A stretch of DNA of 64,000 nt from Verrucomicrobiales bacterium (GCA_002698785.1 PAAG01000053.1:186001-250000); one strand, 5' to 3'; numbered from the stretch's first letter, positions 8,239 through 17,766 are shown. The notes: a model not told the origin generated them from the sequence alone. Translations and numbers: made by a program.

Positions 8239-9048
8239 GTGTTGGAAGTCATTCATCTCAGTGACACTCATTTCGGGCCCGATCACTCTCACGATATACG
8301 GGGAGCGAACGCGTGTGATCGTGCATGTACTCTCGTGAAAGCGATCAATGAATTGCCTTTTGATCCCGATTTTATTGTTCACACAGGGGATGTTGTGAAT
8401 GATCCTGACGAGGGTGCCTATGCCCTGGCGCAGGAAATACTCTCAGAGCTAAAGGCTCCCGTGTATTATGTGACCGGAAATCACGACGATGTTCCGATGA
8501 TGCGAGCGGCACTCGATTTCGCAGATCATGAATTGCTCGTGCCGGAGTCTGACGATCAACTCTGCTATCGGATCAAGAGTGCTGCGGAAGATTTCGAGTT
8601 TTTCGTCATGGATGGAAAAGTCCCAGAGGAAGAAGGTCCCCATGGTTATTTGTCAGACAACCAGGTAGAGGCGGTGTTGAGCCAAATATCAGGCGAAAAA
8701 CCGATTGCGGTTTTCCTCCATTATCCACTGACTCCAATTGGTTCGAAATGGATCGATAAACATTTGTTAGTCAGCAATGGTGAGGCCTTTCATGATGCCT
8801 TGGCAGAAAAAGCAGGCTCGCAATTACGGGGCATTTTTACAGGGCACCTTCATCGTGGTTTGCAATTGTATAAGAATGGAGTCCTCCAATCTGGAGTCTC
8901 AAGTCCCGCCTGTGAGTTTTCGGCGGGTCCTCATGATGATTTCTGTGACTTTCTGCCAGGTGGTCCCATTCCTTTCAATCACATTAGTTTCACGGCAGAT
9001 TCGACCATGGTGAAATCGTATTCGCTGCCGTTTCCGGGAGATTCATGA
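8239..9048 (+). CDS. Metallophosphoesterase (CpdA/class III cyclic nucleotide phosphodiesterase-like)
   Basis: About 269 aa from GTG 8239 (TTG 8242 is also possible). An upstream ATG at 8188 would overlap the preceding gene and add residues before the core strand, so it is rejected. All metal ligands are visible: LSDTHFG, HTGDVVND, TGNHDD, FLHYP and GHLH. The order matches CpdA-type enzymes, which hydrolyse cyclic nucleotides or other phosphodiesters in the cytoplasm. No signal peptide. It ends in an ATGA overlap with the nucleotidyltransferase-HAD fusion, indicating coupled translation. Confidence 0.85.
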   Translation: MLEVIHLSDTHFGPDHSHDIRGANACDRACTLVKAINELPFDPDFIVHTGDVVNDPDEGAYALAQEILSELKAPVYYVTGNHDDVPMMRAALDFADHELLVPESDDQLCYRIKSAAEDFEFFVMDGKVPEEEGPHGYLSDNQVEAVLSQISGEKPIAVFLHYPLTPIGSKWIDKHLLVSNGEAFHDALAEKAGSQLRGIFTGHLHRGLQLYKNGVLQSGVSSPACEFSAGPHDDFCDFLPGGPIPFNHISFTADSTMVKSYSLPFPGDS

Positions 9049-10199
9049 AGCGAGCCATTCTCGTTTTTCTGAAATTTCCCGAACCGGGTAGAGTGAAGAC
9101 CCGGCTCGCTGCGAATCTCGGTCCGGAAGAGGCTGCGCTGGCTTACCGCAAGATGGTTTGCCGTGTTTTCGAGCAATGTCGCAAAGCTCGTCCCGATGCG
9201 ATAGGAATCGCTTTCGATCCTCCAGAGAATCTGGAAGGCATACAAGCCTGGCTGCGACCTTGGCTGGATGCTTATTTTGGAGAGGTCGCCTGGATTCCAC
9301 AGTCCCCGGGAGATCTGGGAGAACGCCTGGAGGGTGCGGTGGCAGATGCCTTTGATTGCTTCGGACCATCGAAACTCGCGGTGATTGGGACCGATTGCGT
9401 GAATCTCGAAATCGAGATTTTTGATACTGCCTGGAGGTCGCTTGAAAGGGAGAAAACCGTCGTATTCGGTCCTGCTGATGACGGGGGATATTATTTGGCA
9501 GGCGTCTCTGAACCCAGGCCGGAATTGTTCAAGGATATACCGTGGAGTTCCTCCTCTACGCTGGAGGCGAGTATTTCGGCTGCGAAAGAGGCAGGGCTCT
9601 CCGTTTCCCTCTTGGCTTCTCGAACGGATATTGACACGCTGGCTGAGTGGAAAAGTGAGGAAAAAGAGCTGACCGGACGCCGGTGCGTCTTTTTTGATCG
9701 TGATGGAGTGGTGAATCGATCTCCGGGGCCCGGATACGTCCTGTCCGAGGGTGCGTTTCACCTCAATCCGGGCATACCAGAAGCGCTCAATTGGCTAAAA
9801 GAGCGCGACTGGCTCTCGATTCTCGTTACCAGCCAGAGGGGAGTGGGAAAAGGCCTGATGACAGAGGACGATTTGGATCGAATTCATCAGAAAATGCAGA
9901 CCGAACTGGCCCAGTCCGGGGCTGGCTTCGACGGAATCTATGCCTACACGGGTAAAGAGAATTGTTTGCATCTACCTAAGCCTGACCCGGAAATGATCGT
10001 ATCAGCTTCGGAAAGTTTTTTTATCGACCTGCGTCGTAGTTATGTAGTGGGGGATGCGGATCGAGATATCGAAATGGGAAAAAATGCCGGATTAGCCGGA
10101 ACGATTCGTATCAAGGGTGAGAAACCCATTGGCATTGATGCCGATTGGACATTACAGGAAACCACGGAAATAATTGAATTATTCGGAGAAATTTTGTAA
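9045..10199 (+). CDS. Fusion: DUF2064 (TIGR04282-type) glycosyltransferase + HAD phosphatase (GmhB-like)
   Basis: 384 aa made of two enzymes. Residues 1-205 match the DUF2064 family: LKFPEPGRVKTRLA at the start and GPADDGGYYLAG in the middle, a GT-A/nucleotidyltransferase fold. From about 210 a HAD hydrolase of the histidinol-phosphatase/GmhB type follows: FFDRDGVVNR (DxD near 217-219), LVTSQRGVGKG, KPDPEM and VVGDADRDIEMGKNAG. GmhB normally has a Cys-rich zinc loop before KP; here only one Cys remains (NCLHLPKP). DUF2064 is usually a stand-alone gene. The pairing suggests transfer and dephosphorylation of one sugar or polyol phosphate; the substrate is unknown. Confidence 0.85.
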   Translation: MKRAILVFLKFPEPGRVKTRLAANLGPEEAALAYRKMVCRVFEQCRKARPDAIGIAFDPPENLEGIQAWLRPWLDAYFGEVAWIPQSPGDLGERLEGAVADAFDCFGPSKLAVIGTDCVNLEIEIFDTAWRSLEREKTVVFGPADDGGYYLAGVSEPRPELFKDIPWSSSSTLEASISAAKEAGLSVSLLASRTDIDTLAEWKSEEKELTGRRCVFFDRDGVVNRSPGPGYVLSEGAFHLNPGIPEALNWLKERDWLSILVTSQRGVGKGLMTEDDLDRIHQKMQTELAQSGAGFDGIYAYTGKENCLHLPKPDPEMIVSASESFFIDLRRSYVVGDADRDIEMGKNAGLAGTIRIKGEKPIGIDADWTLQETTEIIELFGEIL

Positions 10200-10214
10200 T
10201 TGTGAAAATTTAAA

Positions 10215-10243
10215 TTGTGACTCGCTTTTACTTGTTTCATACG
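10215..10243 (+). promoter_or_regulatory. Possible sigma-70 promoter for clpX
   Basis: TTGTGA (10215-10220), a 17-nt spacer and CATACG (10238-10243) lie about 50 nt before the clpX start, downstream of the previous gene's stop. The -10 match is only 3 of 6, so this is a weak call. Confidence 0.25.
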
Positions 10244-10294
10244 TAGAGTAAGTTTTCGGTCCACGAGACCGGGTCGATCACCAGAGAATTTGCC

Positions 10295-11599
10295 ATGGCT
10301 AGAGCTTCCAACCTGACAATGTGTTCCTTCTGCGGTAAGAGCCACGCAGAGGTAAAGAAACTGATCGCCGGCCCCGGCGTCTATATCTGTGACGGCTGCA
10401 TCAATGTGTGCCGCGGAATTCTTGAAAAAGAGCTCCACGAGGAAGAGGAAGAAGTTTCCGCAGACCTTTCCGTTCCCAAACCGAAAGAGCTTCTTGAGAA
10501 CCTCAACAATTACGTCATCGGCCAGGACCATGCGAAGAAGGTTCTCTCCGTTGCAGTTCACAATCACTACAAGCGACTTCAGCAGTTTTCTGCTCCCGCG
10601 AAAATTCGCGCTCACGGAAAATTTTCTCAGTTTGAAGACGTCGAAATCGAAAAGAGTAACATCCTTTTGATTGGGCCTACCGGTTCCGGTAAGACATTGC
10701 TGGCCAAGACTTTGGCAAAGCTGCTCAACGTTCCTTTCTGTATCGCTGACGCGACAACCTTGACCGAAGCAGGCTACGTTGGAGAAGATGTCGAGAACAT
10801 CATTCTCCGCCTCCTTCAGGCCGCTGATTACGACGTAAAGCGTGCCGAGATGGGGATCATCTACATCGACGAAATCGATAAGATTGGTCGCAAGACGGAA
10901 AATGTCAGCATCACTCGAGATGTGTCAGGTGAAGGTGTTCAGCAGGCCCTCTTGAAAATGCTCGAAGGCACCATTTGTAACGTCCCCCCTCAAGGTGGTC
11001 GGAAGCATCCCCAGCAGGAATACATCCAGGTAAATACCGAGCGTATCCTTTTCGTTTGCGGTGGTGCTTTCGTCGGACTGGAAGAGATCGTAGGGCGCCG
11101 TCTCGGCAAGAAAGTCCTCGGTTTTGGCGACGAAATTACCAAGGTAGCAAGCGAGAGCGAAATTGAGAAACAACTCCGTAATATCTCGCCCGAAGACCTT
11201 CATGGTTTCGGCCTGATTCCCGAATTTGTCGGACGTCTCCCCGTCGTTTCGACCCTCCGTCCGCTGAAGCGCGACGAACTGGTGCGTGTTCTTACTGAGC
11301 CAAAGAATTCGATGGTGAAGCAGTACAGCAAGCTCCTCGCTATGGACGGAGTCGATCTCGAAATCACCGAAGACGGTCTCGAAGCGATGTCGGAAGAAGC
11401 CATCGAAAGAGGGACTGGCGCTCGCGCACTTCGCTCAATCTTCGAGAAGCTTATGCTTGAAGTGATGTACGAGGCGCCAAGCCACGATGGGTTTACTCAC
11501 GTTGTCGTCGACCGCGAAGTCGTCGAAGGCGAGAAAGAAGCCAAAGTCACTGTCGACGAGAACCGGACTTCTCCGGACGACGAGAAAGAGGCTGCCTGA
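10295..11599 (+). CDS. clpX: ATP-dependent Clp protease ATP-binding subunit ClpX
   Basis: 434 aa, full length. The N-terminal zinc-binding domain has Cys10, Cys13, Cys32 and Cys35. The AAA+ core shows Walker A GPTGSGKT (about residue 128), pore loop GYVGEDVE, Walker B IIYIDEID and sensor/pore region [13 protein letters not shown]. The ClpP-docking loop appears as LGFGDE instead of the common IGF. ClpX is a hexameric unfoldase that feeds tagged proteins to ClpP. Neither clpP nor tig is adjacent, unlike the tig-clpP-clpX order of many bacteria, so clpX stands alone here. Confidence 0.97.
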   Translation: MARASNLTMCSFCGKSHAEVKKLIAGPGVYICDGCINVCRGILEKELHEEEEEVSADLSVPKPKELLENLNNYVIGQDHAKKVLSVAVHNHYKRLQQFSAPAKIRAHGKFSQFEDVEIEKSNILLIGPTGSGKTLLAKTLAKLLNVPFCIADATTLTEAGYVGEDVENIILRLLQAADYDVKRAEMGIIYIDEIDKIGRKTENVSITRDVSGEGVQQALLKMLEGTICNVPPQGGRKHPQQEYIQVNTERILFVCGGAFVGLEEIVGRRLGKKVLGFGDEITKVASESEIEKQLRNISPEDLHGFGLIPEFVGRLPVVSTLRPLKRDELVRVLTEPKNSMVKQYSKLLAMDGVDLEITEDGLEAMSEEAIERGTGARALRSIFEKLMLEVMYEAPSHDGFTHVVVDREVVEGEKEAKVTVDENRTSPDDEKEAA

Positions 11600-11629
11600 G
11601 CGGCCCCTTTTTCCGAAAAATAGATTTGT

Positions 11630-11650
11630 GCTGCGGGGCTATCCCGCAGC
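11630..11650 (-). terminator. Hairpin at clpX/oxidoreductase convergent junction
   Basis: GCTGCGGG (11630-11637) and CCCGCAGC (11643-11650) form a perfect 8-bp GC-rich stem with a 5-nt loop. The loop contains the TAG stop of the minus-strand oxidoreductase (11641-11639). Reading the minus strand, a T-rich tract follows within about 10 nt, so it probably terminates that operon and may also serve clpX. Confidence 0.6.
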
Positions 11651-12637
11651 CTTGATCCCCTCTTCGAGAATCTTCTGAGCACCTAGCCCGTGCGCGGGAT
11701 CGCAAAGGGAATACACTGGGAGTTCGGGATCTTCTATCAGCGCGAGAAAGTGGCGGCTCGCATTTTCCATGTGAGCAGGCTGTTCAGGAACCTGAACTTC
11801 GACTCCTTCTGGATTCTCCGAAGTAGCGAGAAATATTTTTCCGTGGTAATCGGGCTCAATCAGCAGCGTTCCACCGCTCCCATACAGCGTCGTGCTGTAG
11901 GAAGTCATTTTTCCGATCTGTGTCCAACTGGCCTCCGTCGTGGCGAGGGCGTGTGGGTATGAAAGGACGAGAATCGCATTGTCTTCCAGAGACAGATCAG
12001 GCTTTAGCCCGGTGTTGATCTTGACTCCTGTAACAGAAGTGGGTTGGCCGAGCAGCACATCGGCTAGCAACGAGCCATAGCAGCAATAGTCCATGAGCGC
12101 TCCTGCTCCATTCAGTTCAGCATCGTACAGCCACTCGCAAAACTGACGGGAACAGCCGAGTTCAACCGGGCCCTGATGCGCGGCGCGATATTTCACCTGC
12201 CACAATTGCCCGAGTTCGCCCGCCTCAACCATGCAGATGCCATGGCGAAGTTGCTTCCACCAGGCAAAGGGCCAGTTGATCATCAGACGCACGCCGCTCT
12301 TTTCTGCAGCATCGAGCATTTTTTGAGCTCCGGCGAGTGTGGCTGCCATCGGCTTTTCGACAAGGCAGTGAAGTCCTTTCTCGCAGGCTGCCACCGTAAG
12401 ATCCTCGCTGAGCTTGTTGCTGCCAAAAATATAGACTGCTGTCAGATCTTCGTTTTCCAGGAGTGCTTCGTAGGAGTCGTAGGTCTTTCCGGGGAATTCC
12501 GCGCGATATTTCTCAAGTAGTTCGGGATCTGTATCTGCGGCGCCGACCAACTCGACTTGTCCGGTTGCGACGAGTTCCTGGACGTTGCTCCAGACGTGGT
12601 CGTGATGAAGACCTAAAACTCCAATGCGATGTTTCAT
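11639..12637 (-). CDS. Gfo/Idh/MocA family oxidoreductase
   Basis: 332 aa. N-terminal Rossmann domain (IGVLGLHHDHV, a variant of GxGxxG with His residues) and the family's catalytic-Lys motif VEKPMAAT. The C-terminal alpha/beta half begins after about residue 125. The family oxidises or reduces sugars and inositols with NAD(P). The unusual GLHHDH start is seen in some PVC members. It lies 21 bp downstream of a second family member, probably in one operon; such tandem pairs are common in Verrucomicrobia and Planctomycetes that use complex glycans. Confidence 0.87.
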   Translation of the reverse strand: MKHRIGVLGLHHDHVWSNVQELVATGQVELVGAADTDPELLEKYRAEFPGKTYDSYEALLENEDLTAVYIFGSNKLSEDLTVAACEKGLHCLVEKPMAATLAGAQKMLDAAEKSGVRLMINWPFAWWKQLRHGICMVEAGELGQLWQVKYRAAHQGPVELGCSRQFCEWLYDAELNGAGALMDYCCYGSLLADVLLGQPTSVTGVKINTGLKPDLSLEDNAILVLSYPHALATTEASWTQIGKMTSYSTTLYGSGGTLLIEPDYHGKIFLATSENPEGVEVQVPEQPAHMENASRHFLALIEDPELPVYSLCDPAHGLGAQKILEEGIKAAG

Positions 12638-12658
12638 GAAATGATCAGTAGTGGTTTG

Positions 12659-13906
12659 TCAGGCGAGTCCGAATTTGGAGTCGATCGGTTTCTGGTATTC
12701 GCGGAGAGAACCTGTCAGGACTTCCTCTACGTTAACCTCCCGGCCAGCAAGGCTGGATTCGACGACAGTGTAGGCGCAAGCCAGATCTCGTAGGCCTTCC
12801 CCGCCACTGCACTCCGGTTGGGTTCCGTTTTCGATAGATTGAAGCCAGTCGAGTTGGGAGAGGGCGAAGTCGTTTGTGATCCCTTTGGGGAACTGCGCTT
12901 CTTTGAGCGAGTCGGGAGCTTCGCTCTCATACCATTCTTTCAAAGAGCGAGGTTCGCAGCCATCGAGTTGGATCGAATCGCCGGTGACTCTTCCGTTCGC
13001 TCCGTAAAAGACGGGGCCTTCTCCTACGACTGTTTTGGTCCCGTGCCCGCCCCAGCTGCCAAACATTGATCCAGATGCACCAGACTGCATTTTGAAGTGG
13101 GCGTAGAAAGTGTCGTCTGCATCGCATTCGATGGGATTTACCTTCTTGTCGTCCCTGACAAGGTATCGAGTAGGCTCCACTACTTCCGTGCGAGCAGAGA
13201 TGGACTCCACTTCGCTGCCTCCGATATACCGGATCATGTCGAAGAAGTGAGGGCCTAGATCCAGAGCCATCCCGCCGCCTTCGGAGAGAACGTGCCGCCA
13301 TGGAGTCTCTGCCACAATCAGGTCGGGCGCCCACCAGGTTCCGATATTTCCCATCACCGCCATTTGCAGCGCACCTGCAGGGCCGCAATCGCTGAAAGCC
13401 CACTGCTGATGCCTCACGCCCTCTACGAACCGGAGGTTCTCAAACACGCCAAAGGTCACTCCTGCTGCTTCGGCCTGTTCACACATGCGTCGTGCGCCTT
13501 CCATTGAAACGGCGAGAGGCTTCTGGGAAAGAACGTGTTTCTTTTTCTCAAACGCCAGGGCCGCAATCTGGTGGTGTAGGCTGTGGATGGTGAAGTCGTT
13601 GATCGCATCGACTCGATCTGAAGCGATCAGGTCTCGGTAATCGGTGAATACTTCTACCTCCGTATCGGGCTGAAAGTCGGAGAGATACTGATCTCCCACG
13701 GCGAGTGGGTCTCCCGGAATGTCGGAGACAGGAGTGCGCTGTGGCGGACCTTCCCCGCGCTTCACATAGCTCTCCGCGTCTTCTCTTTTTCGGGAACACA
13801 GGGCGGTGATTTCAAAATTGTCGAAGCCTGCTTCGCGCAGAATCTTGTAGCCTTCCAGATGTGCCGCGAGGATGCGCCCGCAGCCGATAATGCCGATTCG
13901 AATCAT
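12659..13906 (-). CDS. Gfo/Idh/MocA family oxidoreductase
   Basis: 415 aa. NAD(P)-binding GIIGCGRILAAHLEGY at residues 4-19 and the catalytic-Lys region LSQKPLAVS, in which Gln replaces the usual Glu of EKP. GGGMALDLGPHFFDMIRYI is the conserved helix of the second domain. At 415 aa it is longer than the common 330-380 aa, with an insertion around residues 50-80. First gene of the pair with the next oxidoreductase. Substrate unknown; no sugar transporter or regulator flanks it. Confidence 0.88.
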   Translation of the reverse strand: MIRIGIIGCGRILAAHLEGYKILREAGFDNFEITALCSRKREDAESYVKRGEGPPQRTPVSDIPGDPLAVGDQYLSDFQPDTEVEVFTDYRDLIASDRVDAINDFTIHSLHHQIAALAFEKKKHVLSQKPLAVSMEGARRMCEQAEAAGVTFGVFENLRFVEGVRHQQWAFSDCGPAGALQMAVMGNIGTWWAPDLIVAETPWRHVLSEGGGMALDLGPHFFDMIRYIGGSEVESISARTEVVEPTRYLVRDDKKVNPIECDADDTFYAHFKMQSGASGSMFGSWGGHGTKTVVGEGPVFYGANGRVTGDSIQLDGCEPRSLKEWYESEAPDSLKEAQFPKGITNDFALSQLDWLQSIENGTQPECSGGEGLRDLACAYTVVESSLAGREVNVEEVLTGSLREYQKPIDSKFGLA

Positions 13907-13991
13907 GGGGTGAACCTTACCGGGACGAGGAAAATCGCAAAAGGAAAAGCATGGACCGCGATGATGCAGCGTCTAAACTGAGTTGCGCACT

Positions 13992-14672
13992 ATGGAATCG
14001 TCTGAAGATCCGCAGAATAAGCCGGAAGTAAAAGAGCAGTTTGCCCAGACTCGACGAAGTCTGATCGAGCGTCTTGCTGATTGGGAAGATCAGCGGACGT
14101 GGGAAGACTTTTATCAAACCTACTGGCGACTGATCTACAGCGTCTCCACCAAGTCAGGGCTGACCCACGACGAAGCCTTTGATGTCGTCCAGGAAACCGT
14201 CCTGTCCGTAGCGAAACAGTGGAAAAAGGGGCAGCAGTACGATCCCGACAAGGGCTCCTTCAAAACGTGGCTGATGAACATCACCCGCTGGCGGATTGCG
14301 GATCAGTTTCGAAAGAAACAGCGAAACCCTGCCGCCATGAACCAGGCCGGGGGCACTCCCGATGGAGATGGCGATTTTCGGGACACGGCTACAGTCGAGA
14401 GAATGGAAGGTGTCGATGGAGGTGATGTCCTCGACCGCATGTGGGAAAACGAGTGGAGAGCAAATCTCTCGCAGGTGGCCATTGAGCGAGTGAAAAAGCT
14501 GGTTTCACCCAAGCAATATCAGATTTTCCACGCCTATGTCATCAAGGAGTGGGATACCGCTCGCGTCAAAAAAGAACTCGGCGTCAGCCAGTCACAGGTG
14601 TACTTGGCCAAGCACCGAGTAGGTGGATTGATCAAAAAGGAGATCGAAACTCTCAAGAAAGAGTTTTCCTGA
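13992..14672 (+). CDS. RNA polymerase sigma factor (ECF-like, PVC type)
   Basis: About 226 aa from ATG 13992 (a TTG lies 9 bases upstream). Region 2 spans roughly residues 35-105, with TYWRLIYSV, DVVQETVLSV and FKTWLMNITRWRIADQFRK, the -10 recognition helix. A 45-residue Gly/Asp-rich linker leads to region 4, KKELGVSQSQVYLAKHRV, a helix-turn-helix for the -35 element. No anti-sigma gene adjoins it; the two convergent coding genes downstream are on the other strand. Regulation is therefore unclear. Confidence 0.85.
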   Translation: MESSEDPQNKPEVKEQFAQTRRSLIERLADWEDQRTWEDFYQTYWRLIYSVSTKSGLTHDEAFDVVQETVLSVAKQWKKGQQYDPDKGSFKTWLMNITRWRIADQFRKKQRNPAAMNQAGGTPDGDGDFRDTATVERMEGVDGGDVLDRMWENEWRANLSQVAIERVKKLVSPKQYQIFHAYVIKEWDTARVKKELGVSQSQVYLAKHRVGGLIKKEIETLKKEFS

Positions 14673-14678
14673 TCAAGA

Positions 14679-14951
14679 CTACTTACGGACGTTTTCCTTT
14701 TCCCGTTCGCAGTCTTCGCGAAGTGCTGCGATCTCGCGAGCCTTCTGGGTCTCGAGATCGGGAATCTCGTGAAAGCTTCCGTTCGCTGTCGCTTTGGCGA
14801 TCAGGTCATTGAGAAAGACTTCCCGTTCCGCGATCTTTGCCTTGAAACGCTCGTCGATCGCCGCGATTTCCGCTTTCTGCTCTTCAGTCAGCTTCTTTTG
14901 CGGCTCGGATTTCTCGAGCCGCTCCATGGCGAGTTCGTAGGCGCTTTTCAT
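14679..14951 (-). CDS. Small coiled-coil protein
   Basis: 90 aa, highly charged, almost entirely helical by composition (heptad-like KLTEEQKAEIAAIDERFKAK). It starts MKSAYELAMERLEK and has no signal or membrane segment. I recall short proteins with this opening as conserved in PVC genomes, function unknown. It begins 3 bases after the stop of the gene upstream on the minus strand, so the two are probably translated together. Confidence 0.7.
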   Translation of the reverse strand: MKSAYELAMERLEKSEPQKKLTEEQKAEIAAIDERFKAKIAEREVFLNDLIAKATANGSFHEIPDLETQKAREIAALREDCEREKENVRK

Positions 14952-14954
14952 CGA

Positions 14955-15509
14955 TTACTCCTCTTCTTCCGTTGCTGGTTCCTCAGCTTCGGGCTCGGGG
15001 GTCTCTTTTACTTCGCCTAATTGAAGTTCCGGCGTAGCCGCGATCAATTCAGTAATTTCCGGCCATCCTTCAGAACGCTGAAGCTGAAAAGTGTGGAGGT
15101 AGACTGCGACGACTTCAGGATCGTTGTCCTTCAGTAGTTTGGTGACCGTGGTCTTGAGTTTCTTCGCGTCGATGTCTTCTGGGAGGTCTTCAGCAGCACC
15201 CTCACCGTCGTGCTCGATACCAAGACCGTCGAGAAATGTGGTGAGCATGTCCTGGTGGGCTTTCATGAGCCAGAGCTGAAGAACATGTTCTGCAATTTCA
15301 TTCGAACCCTTCAGGCGGATGTTTTTCGCCATCCATTCGATCTGCGCAGGGGCGGGCTTTCGCTGTATGAAAACGGGGCGGAGTTTTCGGTTTGCGGCAA
15401 GGGATGCAAGAGAGGCAGAGTAGACCTCCCGTTGCTCGTCACGCAGGTATTGAAATACGGAAACGGCGGTCTCCGGTTTCATCTCCTGAAACATCTCGTA
15501 GGCTTTCAT
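14955..15509 (-). CDS. Uncharacterised acidic helical protein
   Basis: 184 aa from the ATG at 15509; the open frame extends to 15668 but the extra N-terminus is Arg/Pro-rich and overlaps the divergent HAD start, so it is rejected. It begins MKAYEMFQEMKPE and is helical, with an acidic Glu/Pro tail (residues ~165-184). No family recognised. Paired with the 90-aa coiled-coil gene 3 bases downstream. The tail suggests a cytoplasmic protein that contacts partners; this is a guess. Confidence 0.7.
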   Translation of the reverse strand: MKAYEMFQEMKPETAVSVFQYLRDEQREVYSASLASLAANRKLRPVFIQRKPAPAQIEWMAKNIRLKGSNEIAEHVLQLWLMKAHQDMLTTFLDGLGIEHDGEGAAEDLPEDIDAKKLKTTVTKLLKDNDPEVVAVYLHTFQLQRSEGWPEITELIAATPELQLGEVKETPEPEAEEPATEEEE

Positions 15510-15666
15510 CGTGAAAAGAGGGGTTTTCGATTGCTGATGCAATTTCAATAATCCCTGAAGATTGTTACAGAAAACCAGTCGACGCAACGGATATTGTGCC
15601 GCTCGGTTAGGATTCTCACATGGCAAGGGTGGCAGATGCGCCCTCCAAGAGGTATGTTCGCCCCTC

Positions 15667-16413
15667 ATGAGCGATGGCTACGCCCTTTTCGATCTGGATC
15701 ACACGCTACTGCCGTACGATACGCAGGCGTTGTTTTGTAATTTTGTGCTCAAGAAGGAAGGGTGGCGGAGGGTTTACCTTCTCTGGTACCTCCCATTGCT
15801 TCCTCTGGCAGGATTGAAGATCCTGTCTCTCCGTTTCACAAAACGACTCTTTTTCAGTTACCTGTTCGGTATGTCTCGGGATCGGCTGGATAAGTATGTG
15901 GCCGAATTCCTCAAAACAGACTTCGACTCCTCCCTGTATCCCGAGGTGGTAGCAGAACTGGAACGAAACAGGGCGGAAGGGCGAACTCTCATTCTAAACA
16001 GTGCCAGCCCGGAGTTCTATCTAGGACCCATCGCAAAAAAACTCGGCTTTGATTTCTACCTCGGGACCGATATGGGAATCGGGAAAACAGTCTCGTTCCT
16101 TCCTCCTATTTCGGGACCGAACAACAAGCAGGGAGCCAAGATCGATGCCATGCGCGAGCGAGACCTGATACCGCCCGATGTGGACATGCTCGCGAACTCG
16201 TGGGCGTATTCCGATAGTTCAGCCGATATCCCGCTACTTTCTGTTGCCGAGCATGGGGTGATGATTCATCCGGGCGAAAAACTGGCGAGTGTCGGGTTGG
16301 AAAAAGGTTGGCGCACACTAACGCCGTCCCGCCCCTACGAAGGCAAGTGGGGCGCACGGATGGCTTCGCTGGCACAGGCGTTCGGGTTCTACTCTTTACC
16401 GAAACCGGAATAA
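15667..16413 (+). CDS. HAD-IB family hydrolase (PSPase/lipid-phosphate-phosphatase-like)
   Basis: 248 aa from ATG 15667, chosen because the motif I strand starts soon after (ALFDLDHTLLP, DxD). Motif II is LILNSASP, then a conserved Lys region and motif III AYSDSSADIPLL. A helical cap lies between motifs I and II. Family HAD-IB hydrolases are often fused or linked to PlsC acyltransferases. Here the next two genes are an LplT-like transporter and a PlsC-AMP fusion, so a role in phospholipid turnover is likely. Start positions of the three genes suggest one transcript. Confidence 0.85.
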   Translation: MSDGYALFDLDHTLLPYDTQALFCNFVLKKEGWRRVYLLWYLPLLPLAGLKILSLRFTKRLFFSYLFGMSRDRLDKYVAEFLKTDFDSSLYPEVVAELERNRAEGRTLILNSASPEFYLGPIAKKLGFDFYLGTDMGIGKTVSFLPPISGPNNKQGAKIDAMRERDLIPPDVDMLANSWAYSDSSADIPLLSVAEHGVMIHPGEKLASVGLEKGWRTLTPSRPYEGKWGARMASLAQAFGFYSLPKPE

Positions 16414-16461
16414 CCCGACAAAGCATTCGCTGTGCTAAGAATTTTCGAGTAGAAAACCACT

Positions 16462-17766
16462 ATGTCAGACAGCCCTTCGAGTCCTCCTTTGGCCAAACGC
16501 TCCTGGTTATCGCTCGCAGCGGTGCTTTTTGTTCAAACTCAGAACGCCTTCAACGATAACTTCGTAAAATTCGTTCTGATGGGCCTTGCCATGGCTGTGG
16601 CTGCCGAGTCCGCGATTGGGAAAAATATCGAGTATATCCTCGCCGCGATGATTCCGCTTCCATTCATCCTTCTGGCTCCCGTGGCTGGCTATATGTCGGA
16701 CCGCTTCTCGAAGCGGGATGTGATCTTCCAGTGTCTCCTTCTTCAATTGGCTCTGTTCGTCCTCATCTGTTTGGCAATCGTCTTTCGCTCGGTTGAAGTG
16801 GCTGTGCTGGGGTTCTTTCTACTGGCCGTACAGTCGACATTCTTCTCACCAGCCAAGCAGGGCATTCTGAAAGAGATTGTTGGATCGGAACGGCTTGGCT
16901 TTGCGAATGGTTTGATGTCGATGCTAACCATGGTGGGTATTCTCGGCGGCATGTGGTTGGCTGGCTACTGGTTCGATATGCGCCTTGCCTCGAAGAATGA
17001 GTTACTTGGTATGCAGATGGAGAATGGATGGAGTGCCGCTCTCGTTCCTGTCATAGCGGCTTGCGGCGCTTGTCTGATTGCCATCGTGATTGGGCGCATG
17101 GTGGAAAAGACTCCTGCTCACGCGGGCGAGAAATTTTCTAGAACGGTCTGGATTCGTCACTTTATCCACCTGAAGGAGTTGTTCTCGCGGAGTATGCTCC
17201 GAAGCACTGCGCTCTTCATCACTGGGTATTGGTTAGTCGCCAATTTCCTCGGGCTCGGATTTGTCCAGTTTGCCAAGGAGATTTATCCCAATGCAAGCAA
17301 AGCCGGTCGAATGACGGAGACTGCGAAAATGCTTTCCTGGGTTGGTGCTGGATTGATTGTCGGTAGCGTCATTGTTTCTCTGTTGAGCCGGAAACGCATC
17401 CAGTATGCATTCTCTCCCTGGGGGGGCATCGGGATGGCTCTGGGACTCGGGGGCGTTGCCTTTTTTGGTCCCGGAACTCTCAGTTGGAATGTGAGCCTAC
17501 TCGTAGTCGGATTTGCCAGCGGTTTTTATGTGATCCCGCTGAATGCATGGCTTCAAGATATTGCGGAAGAAGATCATCGTGCCCGCGTGATTTCCGCTTT
17601 GAATCTGATGACGGCTTTCTCAGGAATTGTGGCCATCGGCACAGGTAAATTGTTGCAGCTTGCAGGACTGACCGCCTCGCAGCAGGTGATTCCTTTTGCT
17701 GTATTTCTCGTTGTAGTGAGTGCACTTCTCGGCAGTTTCCTTAAGCGAACAGCCGCACTTCGATGA
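16462..17766 (+). CDS. MFS transporter, LplT-like (lysophospholipid transporter)
   Basis: 434 aa, about 12 membrane segments. The N-terminus (LFVQTQNAFNDNFVKFVLMG) carries the QNAFNDN signature of the LplT/Aas-associated MFS branch. APVAGYMSDRFSKRDV is the loop 2-3 motif of the superfamily. LplT flips lysophospholipids inward so that Aas can re-acylate them. The 3' end overlaps the acyltransferase-AMP gene as ATGA, reproducing the lplT-aas gene pair. Substrate is inferred from this context. Confidence 0.87.
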   Translation: MSDSPSSPPLAKRSWLSLAAVLFVQTQNAFNDNFVKFVLMGLAMAVAAESAIGKNIEYILAAMIPLPFILLAPVAGYMSDRFSKRDVIFQCLLLQLALFVLICLAIVFRSVEVAVLGFFLLAVQSTFFSPAKQGILKEIVGSERLGFANGLMSMLTMVGILGGMWLAGYWFDMRLASKNELLGMQMENGWSAALVPVIAACGACLIAIVIGRMVEKTPAHAGEKFSRTVWIRHFIHLKELFSRSMLRSTALFITGYWLVANFLGLGFVQFAKEIYPNASKAGRMTETAKMLSWVGAGLIVGSVIVSLLSRKRIQYAFSPWGGIGMALGLGGVAFFGPGTLSWNVSLLVVGFASGFYVIPLNAWLQDIAEEDHRARVISALNLMTAFSGIVAIGTGKLLQLAGLTASQQVIPFAVFLVVVSALLGSFLKRTAALR

